Origin: an uncultured Paracoccaceae bacterium
GTDB lineage: Bacteria > Pseudomonadota > Alphaproteobacteria > Rhodobacterales > Rhodobacteraceae
DNA: 64,000 nucleotides
Reading direction: 5' to 3'
Assembly: GCA_947496535.1 (NCBI GenBank)
Contig: CANMDE010000001.1
Location: 930,001 to 994,000 of the forward strand
Part shown: piece by piece, positions 55,981 through 64,000 of the stretch
Numbering within the stretch: position 1 is the stretch's first letter
How the letters are laid out: the number at the start of each line of letters is the position of its first letter
Position numbers and translations under genes: made by a program
Notes under the pieces: model-generated
Databases searched by the model: none
What the model was told of the DNA's origin: nothing
The model's input: the letters and a program-made list of their open reading frames with translations, nothing else

Positions 55981-57195
55981 CTATTCCGCAGGCGTTGTTG
56001 CGCCATCTTTGGCGTCTTTTGATTTCTTGCGCCGGAACAGGCCAGCAAATTTTTGACCGCCCTGCACCAGCCCACCGGGCAGGAAGATGACGACAAGCAT
56101 GAAGACCAGACCCAGTGTCAGGTGCCAACCTTTACCAACGAATGGATAGATCACGGCGACGATGAAGTCTTCCAGCCCGTCCGGCAGCCATGCGAACCAC
56201 TGGTGCAGTATGGTGCTGTTGATCTTGGAAATGATGTTTTCGAAGTACTTGATGAAACCAGCACCCAAGACCGGGCCGATCAGTGTGCCCGCGCCGCCCA
56301 GGATTGTCATCAGAACGACTTCGCCCGATGCGGTCCAGAACATGCGTTCTGCCCCGGCCTGTGTGTCCATCGCCACCAACAACCCACCGGCCAGACCCGC
56401 GTACATGCCTGAGATCACAAAGGCTGCCAGCGTGTAAGGTTTGGCGTTCAGACCAGTATAGCTCATCCGGGTTTGGTTGGACTTGATCGCGCGCAACATC
56501 ATCCCGAATGGTGACCGGAAGATACGGATCGACAGATAAAACGAGATGACCATTATCAACCCGGCGAAGTAGTAACCGAAGTTGAAGGTGAATACCCAGT
56601 CGCCAAGGTTCCAGACGTAACTGTCCCGCATTTCGACGCCGAAAAGTCCTGCGGTTGGTGTTTGTCCTGATGATACGACAGCGTCCAAAATCCGCGGATC
56701 GCTTACTTTTGGCTGCAGACCGGTTTCACCGCCAGTGATGCTTGTCCGCAGGAAATTCCCGATAAGATCGGAATAGGCGATGGCAAACATCATCTGCGCG
56801 AAAGCGAGTGTCAGGATCGAGAAGTAGATGCCCGACCGCCGCAGCGCGATATAGCCAATCGCGAGCGAGAAGATACCAGCGATAACGACAGCCAGAAAGA
56901 TCGCCGGAAGGACGTTCATGCTGAGCAGTTTAAACATCCACACGGCCGCATAGGACCCCACACCCAGGAATGCGGCATGACCGAATGACAGGTACCCCGT
57001 CAGTCCAAACAGAATGTTGAAGCCGATGGCGAAAATCCCGAAAATGACAAAGCGCTGCATCAGATCCGGATAGCCCGCGTTGAACTGGGCCAAGTCCGAG
57101 CCGACCGGGAATGGGTTAAGAATAAATGGTGCCAGCACCACCAGCGCAACTACGATCAGCAGAAGCCGTAAATCTTTCTTTTCAAGTCCGAACAT
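55981..57195 (-). CDS. livM: Branched-chain amino acid-type ABC permease LivM
   Basis: 404-residue inner-membrane permease with about nine or ten helices. The LivM/H core is visible in [75 protein letters not shown] (shown as [18 protein letters not shown]) and the EAA-like loop around [16 protein letters not shown] basic Lys-rich cytoplasmic tail ends the chain. The length is larger than E. coli LivM's core but normal for this group. Gap of 4 bases after livH. Confidence 0.93.
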   Translation of the reverse strand: MFGLEKKDLRLLLIVVALVVLAPFILNPFPVGSDLAQFNAGYPDLMQRFVIFGIFAIGFNILFGLTGYLSFGHAAFLGVGSYAAVWMFKLLSMNVLPAIFLAVVIAGIFSLAIGYIALRRSGIYFSILTLAFAQMMFAIAYSDLIGNFLRTSITGGETGLQPKVSDPRILDAVVSSGQTPTAGLFGVEMRDSYVWNLGDWVFTFNFGYYFAGLIMVISFYLSIRIFRSPFGMMLRAIKSNQTRMSYTGLNAKPYTLAAFVISGMYAGLAGGLLVAMDTQAGAERMFWTASGEVVLMTILGGAGTLIGPVLGAGFIKYFENIISKINSTILHQWFAWLPDGLEDFIVAVIYPFVGKGWHLTLGLVFMLVVIFLPGGLVQGGQKFAGLFRRKKSKDAKDGATTPAE

Positions 57196-57199
57196 TGGC

Positions 57200-58231
57200 T
57201 TACTCCTCCATCACGCCCTTGCGACCCATCAGGCCACGTGGGCGGGTCAGCAAGATGATGATTGCGACAAGGTAGATGATGATCTGGTTGATACCGGGCA
57301 AGACCTCGATCACTGCCCCCATGGATGCAAAGCTTTCCAGAATTCCCAGTAGGAAACCGGCAGCTACCGCCCCTGGCAGCGATCCCATGCCGCCCACGAC
57401 AACCACAACAAAGCTGAGAACGAGGAAATCCATCCCCATGTGATAGTTGGGCGGATTGATGGGAACGTACATGACCCCGGCAAGTCCTGCGACCGCGGCG
57501 GCGATCCCGAACATTACGGTGAAGCGCTTGTCGATATTAATGCCTAAAAGTCCGACGGTTTCACGGTCCGCCATTCCGGCCCGAACGACCATCCCGAATG
57601 TTGTGAACTGTAGGAAGGCAAAAACGCCACCGATGACCGTGACAGAGAAGAAGAAATAGACCAAACGCCAGTAGGGATAGATGATCGCGTTTGGATCGAA
57701 ACCGAATGCCACGCCAAAATCGAAGCTGCCTCGGAATACATCGGGTGCCGGCGTTGGAATGGGGTTTGCTCCGTAAAAATACTTGATGATTTCTTGCATA
57801 ACGATGGCGAGGCCAAACGTTACCAGAATCTGATCTGCATGGGGCCGTTTGTAGAAATGCTTGATCAGCCCGCGTTCCATAATGAAACCGATAGCGATCA
57901 TGATCGGAATGGCGAACAGGATCGAGACCGGAACGGCCCAGTCGATCAGGGCGTTGCCGAAGTTTTCGCCGAACCAGTCGTAGACGTAGGGGACATTAAC
58001 CTGCATCGGGTTGCCCAGAAAGTCGGTTCTGGTTTCATCAACAACCTGATGGCTCAGGGTGAGAAGCTTGCTGACGGTCACAGCGCAGAACGCGCCCATC
58101 ATGAACAACGCACCATGGGCAAAATTCACAACACCGAGCGTGCCGAAGATCAGTGTAAGCCCCAACGCAATCAGCGCGTAGGCTGAACCTTTGTCGAGGC
58201 CATTCAGAATTTGAAGAATTATCTGGTCCAT
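57200..58231 (-). CDS. livH: Branched-chain amino acid-type ABC permease LivH
   Basis: 343-residue permease, about eight helices, partner of LivM. Family features: [36 protein letters not shown] (shown as [18 protein letters not shown] and [16 protein letters not shown]), [37 protein letters not shown] and [20 protein letters not shown]. An extra loop of about 45 residues after the second helix (about 50-95, [20 protein letters not shown]) is longer than in E. coli LivH. It follows livK after a hairpin region of 132 bases. Confidence 0.93.
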   Translation of the reverse strand: MDQIILQILNGLDKGSAYALIALGLTLIFGTLGVVNFAHGALFMMGAFCAVTVSKLLTLSHQVVDETRTDFLGNPMQVNVPYVYDWFGENFGNALIDWAVPVSILFAIPIMIAIGFIMERGLIKHFYKRPHADQILVTFGLAIVMQEIIKYFYGANPIPTPAPDVFRGSFDFGVAFGFDPNAIIYPYWRLVYFFFSVTVIGGVFAFLQFTTFGMVVRAGMADRETVGLLGINIDKRFTVMFGIAAAVAGLAGVMYVPINPPNYHMGMDFLVLSFVVVVVGGMGSLPGAVAAGFLLGILESFASMGAVIEVLPGINQIIIYLVAIIILLTRPRGLMGRKGVMEE

Positions 58232-58327
58232 TTGGGTGACCTCTGGATATGCCGAAAAGCAGGCAAAAAATGCCTAGCCTCATTTGCCGATCTGGCAGAT
58301 GCATTCAGCGTGTCGTTTTTAAAAGGC

Positions 58328-58355
58328 GGCCATCACACCGGATGATGTGATGGCC
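58328..58355 (-). terminator. Hairpin between livK and livH (likely attenuator)
   Basis: GGCCATCACA (58328-58337), 8-base loop, TGTGATGGCC (58346-58355): a perfect 10-pair stem 8 bases after the livK stop. On the minus strand it is followed by GCC and TTTT, a short T run, so it may partly stop transcription and leave livK made in excess over the permease genes, or protect the livK message end. Confidence 0.6.
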
Positions 58356-58363
58356 CGTTTGTA

Positions 58364-59710
58364 TTATGCGCCTGGGTTACATGTACCCAGTGAACCACCG
58401 GCGAACTGCGGGTGATCCGGCTCATAAGTGACCTGATCAACAGGTGTGACTTCAACGATTTCGAGAAGGTCGAATTCGTTTTCAGGGTTTTCTTTCCCTT
58501 TCACGACCAGCACGTCTTTGAAGCACTGGTGGTCGTCGGCGCGGTACAATGTCTTGCCGTTGCCCAGACCGTCGAATTCGAACCCTTCGAGCGCTTCAGC
58601 GACCGCACATGGGTTGAACGAGCCAGCCCGCGTGACCGCATCCGCATAGAGCAGCGTTTGCACATAGGTTGTGTGCGCCGCCTGCGATGGTGGGAATCCA
58701 TATTTGGTGCCGAAGGACTGTACGAATGCTTTGGAGCCTTCGTCCTGCAGCGACCAGTGCCAGTTCGTGGAACCGAAGATGCCCTTCACGTTGGCACCCG
58801 CACCTTTCGCCATCAGACGAGAGTAGAGCGGAACGATGATTTCGAAGTTTTTGCCGTTCACTTCTGCATCACGCAGACCGAATTGAACCGCGTTGGTCAG
58901 CGAGTTCACCATGTTCCCGCCGTAGTGGTTCAGAACCAGCACGTCGGCGCCGGAGTTCAGAACCGGAGCGATGTAGGACGAGAAGTCCGTTTGCGTCAGC
59001 GGAGTTTTGACAGCTGATACAGTTTCCCAACCCAAAGCCTCGGTCGAGGATTTCACCGCTTCTTCTGTGGTGTAACCCCAGTTATAGTCGGCGGTCAGGT
59101 GATAGGCCTTACGATCGGTGCCATAGTTCGCTGCAAGCACAGGTGCCAAAGCTGCACCGGACATATACGAGTTAAAGAAGTGACGGAAACCGTTGGCCCG
59201 CTTGTCTTTACCCGTTGTGTCGTTGGAGTGTGTCAGGCCGGCCATGAAGATTACGCCTGCCTCTTGGCAAAGCGCCTGAACGGCAACAGCCACACCGGAT
59301 GATGACCCACCAGTGATCATGATCGCGCCGTCTTTTTCGATCATCGACCGAGCCGATGCGCGGGCCGCGTCAGATTTGGTCTGTGTATCGCCGGTTACGT
59401 ATTTTACTTCGCGGCCAAGAATACCTGTCCCGTCCAATTCTTTCGAGGAGAACGTATTCAGCATGCCGCCGTCACCGCCACCGTTCAGGTGCTCTACAGC
59501 CAGTTGGTAGGCGCGCAGTTCGTCGAGACCCTCGTCGGCGTAGGGGCCTGTTTGGGGCACGTTGAAGCCGAGTATTACTTCGCTGTCGCCCGGTGCGTTG
59601 GTGAAACCGGTATGCGCGTCAGCGCGAAGATAGGTTGGCAGCGCAAGCCCTGCGCCTGCAATCGCCCCTGTCTTGAGCACGCCGCGGCGTGAGAAGTTGG
59701 ATTTGGACAT
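58364..59710 (-). CDS. livK: ABC transporter substrate-binding protein (LivK-like, Tat-exported)
   Basis: 448-residue type I periplasmic binding protein from the ATG at 59710; a frame to 59767 adds 19 residues. The N-terminus has a twin-arginine-type signal, SRRGVLKTGAIAGAGLALP, unusual but known for Liv receptors of this group. Two lobes: FNVPQTGPYADEGLDELRAY, MITGGSSSGVAVAVQALCQEAGVIFMAG (shown as MITGGSSSGVAVAVQALC), SAVKTPLTQTDFSSYIAPVL and GADVLVLNHYGGN. First gene of the liv operon, divergent from the ScfR-like regulator gene. Ligand may be an amino acid, amide or aromatic acid. Confidence 0.92.
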   Translation of the reverse strand: MSKSNFSRRGVLKTGAIAGAGLALPTYLRADAHTGFTNAPGDSEVILGFNVPQTGPYADEGLDELRAYQLAVEHLNGGGDGGMLNTFSSKELDGTGILGREVKYVTGDTQTKSDAARASARSMIEKDGAIMITGGSSSGVAVAVQALCQEAGVIFMAGLTHSNDTTGKDKRANGFRHFFNSYMSGAALAPVLAANYGTDRKAYHLTADYNWGYTTEEAVKSSTEALGWETVSAVKTPLTQTDFSSYIAPVLNSGADVLVLNHYGGNMVNSLTNAVQFGLRDAEVNGKNFEIIVPLYSRLMAKGAGANVKGIFGSTNWHWSLQDEGSKAFVQSFGTKYGFPPSQAAHTTYVQTLLYADAVTRAGSFNPCAVAEALEGFEFDGLGNGKTLYRADDHQCFKDVLVVKGKENPENEFDLLEIVEVTPVDQVTYEPDHPQFAGGSLGTCNPGA

Positions 59711-59936
59711 TCTTTTCCTCCCTGGAAATTTTTGATGCCCGACCAGACTGTCCGGTCTGGGGGGCAACGCAATAATGCGTCGAGGTTAGCTTGGCGGCTG
59801 AGGGGGTAATCGAGCAACACAACTTCGACACAATTTTCGGAATTTGTAAATTGATCTACATAGGTCGGATAATTATTGTAAATATATTATCGCGCATCCG
59901 CAGAAAGCATCTGAAACTGTTCGAGGAATTCTTTCC
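59711..59936. promoter_or_regulatory. Divergent promoter region of livK and the ScfR-like regulator
   Basis: 226 bases, AT-rich in the half nearest the regulator. TTGTAAAT occurs at 59844-59851 and again at 59876-59883, in direct orientation 32 bases (about three helical turns) apart; the first is set in ATTTGTAAATT, near the TTTGCAAA core reported for ScfR/RamB-family sites. TTGATC (59851) and TATTGT (59874) with a 17-base spacer could form a weak promoter for the regulator. Inference only. Confidence 0.4.
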
Positions 59937-61223
59937 ATGTCACGCCTTCTGACAGGCACACGCATTCGCGAACGTCGTCTGGATCGGGGATTGCGTCAGG
60001 CCGCTGTTGCAGAAGCGGTTGGTGTGTCGCCATCATATCTCAACCTGATCGAGCACAACAGGCGCAGAATCGGCGGCAAGCTGTTGGCTGATCTGGCTCG
60101 TGTTCTTGAGGTTGACGCGGCGCAGTTGACCGAAGGGGCCAACGCGGATTTGATTGAGCAATTGCGCGTGGCTGCCATGACCTATGATGGTCTTGCGGAG
60201 GTTGACAAGATTGATGAACTGGCCGCCCGATATCCGGGTTGGGGCACCCTGATCACGCAACAGGCCCGTCGTCTTGCTGATCTGGAGACCCGTATTCAAG
60301 GGCTGTCTGACCGTTTCACCCATGATCCCAAATTGGCCGACGTGCTGCACGAGATGATTTCGTCTGTCACCGCCATTCGATCATCGGCATCAATTTTGGT
60401 CGGGCAGGAGCAGGTCGACGCGGATTGGCAGCGACGATTTCATCAAAACATCCATGAAGACAGCTTACGGTTGGCTGATCAAAGTGAGGCGTTTATCGAC
60501 CGTTTGACCGCGCCTGAAACCGTGTCTCAATCTGCGTCTGCCATTGATGAGGTGGAAACCTATCTTGCTAAGACCGGATTTCATTTGGCGGCTTTGGAAG
60601 CCGACCCAGCATCCACCGATGAGGTGGTTGCCGAAGCTGATCCGGACAGCCCGGAAGCTGAACAGCTTTTGCGGAACTGGTGTGTTCAATATGTCGAAGA
60701 TGCACGTGCGCTGCCGTTGGCGAACTTTGCTGCGGTGGCCGTGGAAGCAGCCTATGATCCGCTGTCCTTGGTGAAGGAGTTTGATGCGCCAGTTGATCGC
60801 GTTTTGCGTCGTCTCGCGTCACTGCCCGAGGGCGCGAAGCATCCGCCAATGGGTTTGGCGATCTGCGATCCGTCCGGTGCCTTGGTGATGCATAAGCCGG
60901 TGTCTGGGTTTCGCTGGTTTCGTAATGCCGAACGTTGCCCGCTTTGGCCGGTGTTTGGGGCGTTCTCGCAGCCTGGCAGGCTTTTACGCCTGAATGTCGA
61001 AACACCAAGTCCGGCGACCAATCGTTTCTTGTGTTACGCCATTGCGGTCAAAAGTACCCCGGAAAGCTATGATTTACCGACCAATTTCTACAGTACGATG
61101 CTGGTGTTTCCTGATCCACCAGATGTAAATGCGCAGATTATAGATGCGGGGCCCAGCTGCTCGATATGTCCGCGACAGGACTGCACCGCCCGACGATTGC
61201 CTGCGGTGTATGAGTGGATGTGA
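59937..61223 (+). CDS. XRE/ScfR-type transcriptional regulator with DHp-like segment
   Basis: 428 residues. An XRE helix-turn-helix (about 1-65: RIRERRLDRGLRQAAVAEAVGVSPSYLNLIEHN, shown as LRQAAVAEAVGVSPSYLNL) begins the chain. From 133 to 195 comes a segment closely resembling a histidine-kinase dimerisation helix pair: LHEMISSVTAIRSSASIL (His138, Glu139) then HQNIHEDSLRLADQSEAF. No ATPase domain follows; instead the C-terminal ScfR (DUF2083) domain (about 225-428) with PLWPVFGAF and a cysteine cluster CSICPRQDC. ScfR/MccR proteins bind acyl-CoA and control short-chain fatty acid genes. Stop is 101 bases before a receiver gene. Confidence 0.85.
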   Translation: MSRLLTGTRIRERRLDRGLRQAAVAEAVGVSPSYLNLIEHNRRRIGGKLLADLARVLEVDAAQLTEGANADLIEQLRVAAMTYDGLAEVDKIDELAARYPGWGTLITQQARRLADLETRIQGLSDRFTHDPKLADVLHEMISSVTAIRSSASILVGQEQVDADWQRRFHQNIHEDSLRLADQSEAFIDRLTAPETVSQSASAIDEVETYLAKTGFHLAALEADPASTDEVVAEADPDSPEAEQLLRNWCVQYVEDARALPLANFAAVAVEAAYDPLSLVKEFDAPVDRVLRRLASLPEGAKHPPMGLAICDPSGALVMHKPVSGFRWFRNAERCPLWPVFGAFSQPGRLLRLNVETPSPATNRFLCYAIAVKSTPESYDLPTNFYSTMLVFPDPPDVNAQIIDAGPSCSICPRQDCTARRLPAVYEWM

Positions 61224-61239
61224 GGTGGGTCAGAGGGCT

Positions 61240-61268
61240 TTGACAATAAACGATATTGCGCTGATAGT
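61240..61268 (+). promoter_or_regulatory. Sigma-70-type promoter before the receiver gene
   Basis: TTGACA (61240-61245), a 17-base spacer and GATAGT (61263-61268), 4 of 6 matches to TATAAT. It precedes the receiver gene by about 57 bases and gives the receiver-membrane protein-kinase set its own start of transcription. Confidence 0.65.
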
Positions 61269-61284
61269 TCGTGACGGGGAGAAG

Positions 61285-61307
61285 GCGCTGCACACCTTTG
61301 GCAGCGC
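61285..61307 (+). promoter_or_regulatory. Leader hairpin before the receiver gene
   Basis: GCGCTGC (61285-61291), 9-base loop, GCAGCGC (61301-61307): perfect 7-pair stem lying between the predicted promoter and the Shine-Dalgarno region GAGGGAG. It would sit at the 5' end of the transcript. Confidence 0.5.
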
Positions 61308-61324
61308 AGATGAGGGAGACTGCA

Positions 61325-61693
61325 GTGGCAAAACGTGTTCTGCTGATTGAGGATGAGCCAAACATCATTGAGGCAATCAGCTTTATTCTGTCGCGTGATG
61401 GCTGGACTGTGCACACACACGAAGACGGTACAACAGCAATGGACAAGGTGTTGGCCCTGCCGCCTGATCTGATCATTCTTGATGTGATGCTACCCGGTCG
61501 CAGCGGGTTTGATATTTTACGTGATTTGCGGGCCAACCCGGTGACAGATGGTATTCCCGTCATGATGCTGACCGCGAGAGGGCAGGAAAAGGATCGCGAT
61601 CTTGCAGAGCGTTTGGGGGCCAATCAGTTTATGACAAAGCCCTTTTCCAACGCTGAGGTGCGTGACCATGTTCGCAATCTGATCGAAGCATGA
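61325..61693 (+). CDS. Stand-alone receiver-domain response regulator
   Basis: 122-residue CheY-like protein with no output domain. GTG start at 61325, supported by GAGGGAG upstream; an in-frame ATG at 61271 lies before the likely leader hairpin. Phosphoacceptor Asp53 in LIILDVMLPG, acidic pair Glu9-Asp10 in LLIEDEP, the switch threonine in MLTARG, and conserved Lys105 in MTKPF are all present. It must act by phosphotransfer or protein contact. The next gene overlaps it by ATGA, and a kinase gene follows, so its kinase is likely the transporter-linked one. Confidence 0.92.
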   Translation: MAKRVLLIEDEPNIIEAISFILSRDGWTVHTHEDGTTAMDKVLALPPDLIILDVMLPGRSGFDILRDLRANPVTDGIPVMMLTARGQEKDRDLAERLGANQFMTKPFSNAEVRDHVRNLIEA

Positions 61694-61944
61694 GTGGCCC
61701 ACAAAAAAATGCGGTTTTTCTTGAACGTGCCAACTATCGGCAACGTCGCCTGCGGGACGCCTCCCGCCTTTTGCCCATATTGGGAATTGTTTTGTGGACC
61801 ATTCCGCTGCTCTGGCGGACAGATCAGGCAGTCGGTCCATCCAATAGCCGCATGGTTATCTACATATTTGGCGTCTGGGTCACTCTGATTGTCGCCTCTA
61901 CATTGATTGCCCGCTTTCTGCGTTCCGATGAAACGCGCGACTGA
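61690..61944 (+). CDS. Small two-helix membrane protein in kinase operon
   Basis: 84 residues. An N-terminal basic, arginine-rich cytoplasmic part (RANYRQRRLRDASRLL) is followed by two hydrophobic helices (about 28-44 and 56-75) joined by a polar hairpin with WRTDQAVGPSNS, and a short charged tail. It overlaps the receiver gene (ATGA) and its TGA shares a base with the kinase ATG, so all three are made together. Not recognised as a family. It may be an accessory subunit of the symporter-like sensor, as small partners exist for some sodium:solute symporters. Confidence 0.75.
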   Translation: MSGPQKNAVFLERANYRQRRLRDASRLLPILGIVLWTIPLLWRTDQAVGPSNSRMVIYIFGVWVTLIVASTLIARFLRSDETRD

Positions 61945-64000
61945 TGGTGTCGTTTAACAGCCTTATCGCTGTTGCCCTGACTTATGTGGCCATGTTGTTC
62001 CTTGTGGCTTTCTGGGCCGAGCGCAGTGCCGCTGCTGGTCGTGCCCGTTGGCTACAGTCGCCGCTAATCTATACCTTGTCGCTCAGCATCTACTGCACTG
62101 CTTGGACGTTTTATGGCGCAGTCGGGTATGCAACCCGGTCGGGCCTCGAATTTGCAACGATCTATCTTGGTCCGACCTTAGTGATGATTGGCTGGTGGTG
62201 GCTTCTGCGCCGTCTAGTTCGAATTGGGCGGACGCAGCGAATTACCTCAATCGCTGATCTGATCTCGTCCCGCTTTGGTAAATCGGCGCAACTGGGGGTG
62301 ATCGTCACGGTCATCGCGGTCATCGCCACGACGCCATATATCGCGTTGCAACTTCAATCCGTCACCCTGTCCGTTTCCGTTTTTGCCCGTGCTGGCGGAG
62401 AACAATGGGGAAATGATGAGTTGAATGCCACCGCGCTTTGGGTTGCGATTGGACTTGCGATTTTCACCGTTCTGTTCGGAACGCGCAAACTGGACGCGAA
62501 TGAACGACATAGCGGTATCGTAATGGCCATCGCGGTAGAGGCCATTGTGAAGCTATGTGCTTTGCTGGCGGTCGGGGTTTTTGTAGTTTGGGGGCTTGGC
62601 GGTGGTGCCGCTGATACGTTGGCGCGCATTGATGCCTCTGACATGCCGATGTGGACGCCCGACAATGGCCGCTGGCTGGCGCTGATCTTTCTATCTGCCG
62701 GGGCGTTCCTTTGCCTGCCGCGCATGTTTCAGGTTCTTGTGGTCGAAAACGCGGATGAGCGGCATTTGAACATGGCCAGTTGGGCCTTTCCGCTTTATCT
62801 TTTTCTGATCAGCCTTTTCGTCATTCCCATCGCAGTTGTTGGGCTGGACATGATGCCCGAAGGCAGTAACCCCGACCTTTTCGTGCTAACCTTGCCACTC
62901 AGCCAAAGGCACGACACGCTGGCCATGTTTTCGTTTTTGGGTGGTTTTTCGTCGGCCACTTCGATGGTCATCGTATCAACCATCGCGCTGGCCACGATGG
63001 TTTCGAACCATATTGTGGTTCCCTTGTGGCTTAGATTGCAGGCGGGGGAGGGCGCCATGATTTCCGGGGATGTGCGAGATGTCATCATCCTTGCGCGTCG
63101 CCTGTCCATCGCGGCCATTCTGGCGCTGGGCTATGTGTATTTTCGGTTGTCGGGCGGTGGTACAGCTCTTGCTGCGATCGGGCTCGTGTCATTTGTGGGG
63201 GCAATCCAGATTTTACCGGCGATGATCGGCGGTATCTTTTGGCGTGGTGCGACCCGTGTCGGAGCGGCACTTGGCCTGATCATGGGCTTTTCTGTTTGGA
63301 TATGGAGCCTTTTTCTGCCGAGTTTTGGGGCCGGCGCGGTAATCAGCGAGGCTGTTATGCAGCACGGACCGTTCGGCCTGTCCTTGCTGCGCCCACAGGC
63401 ATTGTTCGGGATTGAGGGGCTTGATCCGATTGTACATGCGGTGCTTTGGTCAATGCTGCTGAATATGGGCGCGTTTCTGGCTGGGTCTTTGGTGAGCTTT
63501 CCCAACCCGTTGGAACGATTGCAAGGCGCGCAGTTCGTGAATGTGTTTGACCATTCCACTGGCTCTGGCGCATGGACAACTGCCACCGCGGGCGCCGAAG
63601 ATTTGCTGATCATGTCGCAGCGCATTATTGGTGCGACCGAAGCGCAGGCCATTTTTCAGCGAGAGGCTGCGAGACAGGGGAAAGTGGGCTATCTGCCGGA
63701 TGTGACCCCCGGGTTTATCAACAGCCTGCAACGCGATTTGACCGGATCAGTGGGCGCCGCCACCGCCCATGCAATGATTGGCCAGTTGGTTGGCGGCAGC
63801 GGTGTGTCGGTCGAAGACCTGATGGCGGTCGCCGATGAAGCTGCGCAAATTCTGGAGTATTCCAACAAGCTCGAGGCGAAATCGGCCGAGCAGGAGCGCA
63901 CGGCGAAGGCATTGCGTGACGCAAATGAAAAGCTGACGGCCCTGTCCATCCAAAAGGACGCATTTCTCAGCCAGATCAGTCATGAATTACGCACGCCCAT
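61944..64000 (+). CDS. Sodium:solute symporter-linked histidine kinase (CbrA/CrbS-like), 3' end outside window
   Basis: The frame is open from ATG 61944 to the window edge, 685 residues. About 500 N-terminal residues form a sodium:solute symporter-like domain of roughly 13 helices (LIYTLSLSIYCTAWTFYGAVG, shown as LSLSIYCTAWTFYGAVG; then LGPTLVMIGWWWLLRR, FLGGFSSATSMVIVSTIAL). After a PAS-like or STAC-like linker (about 510-640) comes a coiled coil and the H box SHELRTP with phosphoacceptor His680 at the very edge; the ATPase and any receiver domain lie beyond. CbrA and CrbS proteins sense or import carbon sources. It follows the small membrane protein gene with a one-base overlap. Confidence 0.92.
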   Translation, partial: MVSFNSLIAVALTYVAMLFLVAFWAERSAAAGRARWLQSPLIYTLSLSIYCTAWTFYGAVGYATRSGLEFATIYLGPTLVMIGWWWLLRRLVRIGRTQRITSIADLISSRFGKSAQLGVIVTVIAVIATTPYIALQLQSVTLSVSVFARAGGEQWGNDELNATALWVAIGLAIFTVLFGTRKLDANERHSGIVMAIAVEAIVKLCALLAVGVFVVWGLGGGAADTLARIDASDMPMWTPDNGRWLALIFLSAGAFLCLPRMFQVLVVENADERHLNMASWAFPLYLFLISLFVIPIAVVGLDMMPEGSNPDLFVLTLPLSQRHDTLAMFSFLGGFSSATSMVIVSTIALATMVSNHIVVPLWLRLQAGEGAMISGDVRDVIILARRLSIAAILALGYVYFRLSGGGTALAAIGLVSFVGAIQILPAMIGGIFWRGATRVGAALGLIMGFSVWIWSLFLPSFGAGAVISEAVMQHGPFGLSLLRPQALFGIEGLDPIVHAVLWSMLLNMGAFLAGSLVSFPNPLERLQGAQFVNVFDHSTGSGAWTTATAGAEDLLIMSQRIIGATEAQAIFQREAARQGKVGYLPDVTPGFINSLQRDLTGSVGAATAHAMIGQLVGGSGVSVEDLMAVADEAAQILEYSNKLEAKSAEQERTAKALRDANEKLTALSIQKDAFLSQISHELRTP

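Overview
The window looks like a chromosomal segment of a marine alphaproteobacterium of the Rhodobacteraceae (Roseobacter group). This rests on gene order (ftsW-murG-murC-DUF2484-murB-ddl-ftsQ-ftsA-ftsZ-lpxC-bamD-recN), cobS/cobT linked to bolA and a J-domain gene, an ScfR-type regulator, NDUFA12 and DUF2155 genes, and moderately high GC with dense 1-4 base gene overlaps. No rRNA, tRNA, CRISPR array, insertion sequence or prophage was seen. Both ends cut genes: murD on the left and a transporter-linked histidine kinase on the right.

1-18.8 kb is the dcw (division and cell wall) cluster on the + strand: the end of murD, then ftsW, murG, murC, four small membrane-protein genes (two of them DUF2484), murB, ddl, ftsQ, ftsA, ftsZ, a terminator, lpxC, bamD and recN. 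It is interrupted at 1.0-4.1 kb by two minus-strand genes, a secreted repeat protein and an HI0933/BaiN-like flavoprotein. A 1.1 kb AT-rich stretch with no convincing gene follows recN.

19.9-34.2 kb is housekeeping and cofactor metabolism: a ClC chloride transporter, DUF427, aminopeptidase P, cobT and cobS (cobaltochelatase) separated by two tandem paralogous secreted proteins, small membrane proteins, a J-domain protein, bolA, DUF4177, gatB, a lytic transglycosylase and an acyltransferase. 34.6-47.9 kb is more mixed: malate synthase G with a GlcG-like protein, a cytochrome P450, a C26 amidohydrolase, a flavodoxin-like protein, a LysE exporter, a D-lyxose isomerase-like protein, a low-GC Imm11-like orphan, a two-subunit molybdenum hydroxylase, an unusual photolyase-like protein whose FAD domain comes first, an esterase, and an SRPBCC/ArsR pair.

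48.0-54.3 kb carries clpP-clpX, a RidA-like gene, a complex I accessory subunit, DUF2155, aat and accB-accC. 54.4-59.7 kb is a complete branched-chain amino acid/amide-type ABC importer (livK-H-M-G-F, minus strand). Divergent from it, 59.9-64.0 kb holds the most interesting locus: an XRE/ScfR-type regulator with an apparent histidine-kinase dimerisation (DHp-like) segment but no ATPase domain, a stand-alone receiver, a two-helix membrane protein, and a sodium:solute-symporter-linked histidine kinase (CbrA/CrbS type). ScfR- and CrbS-type proteins are known from short-chain fatty acid and acetate control, so this may be a carbon-source sensing circuit; malate synthase in the same window is a possible but unproven target.
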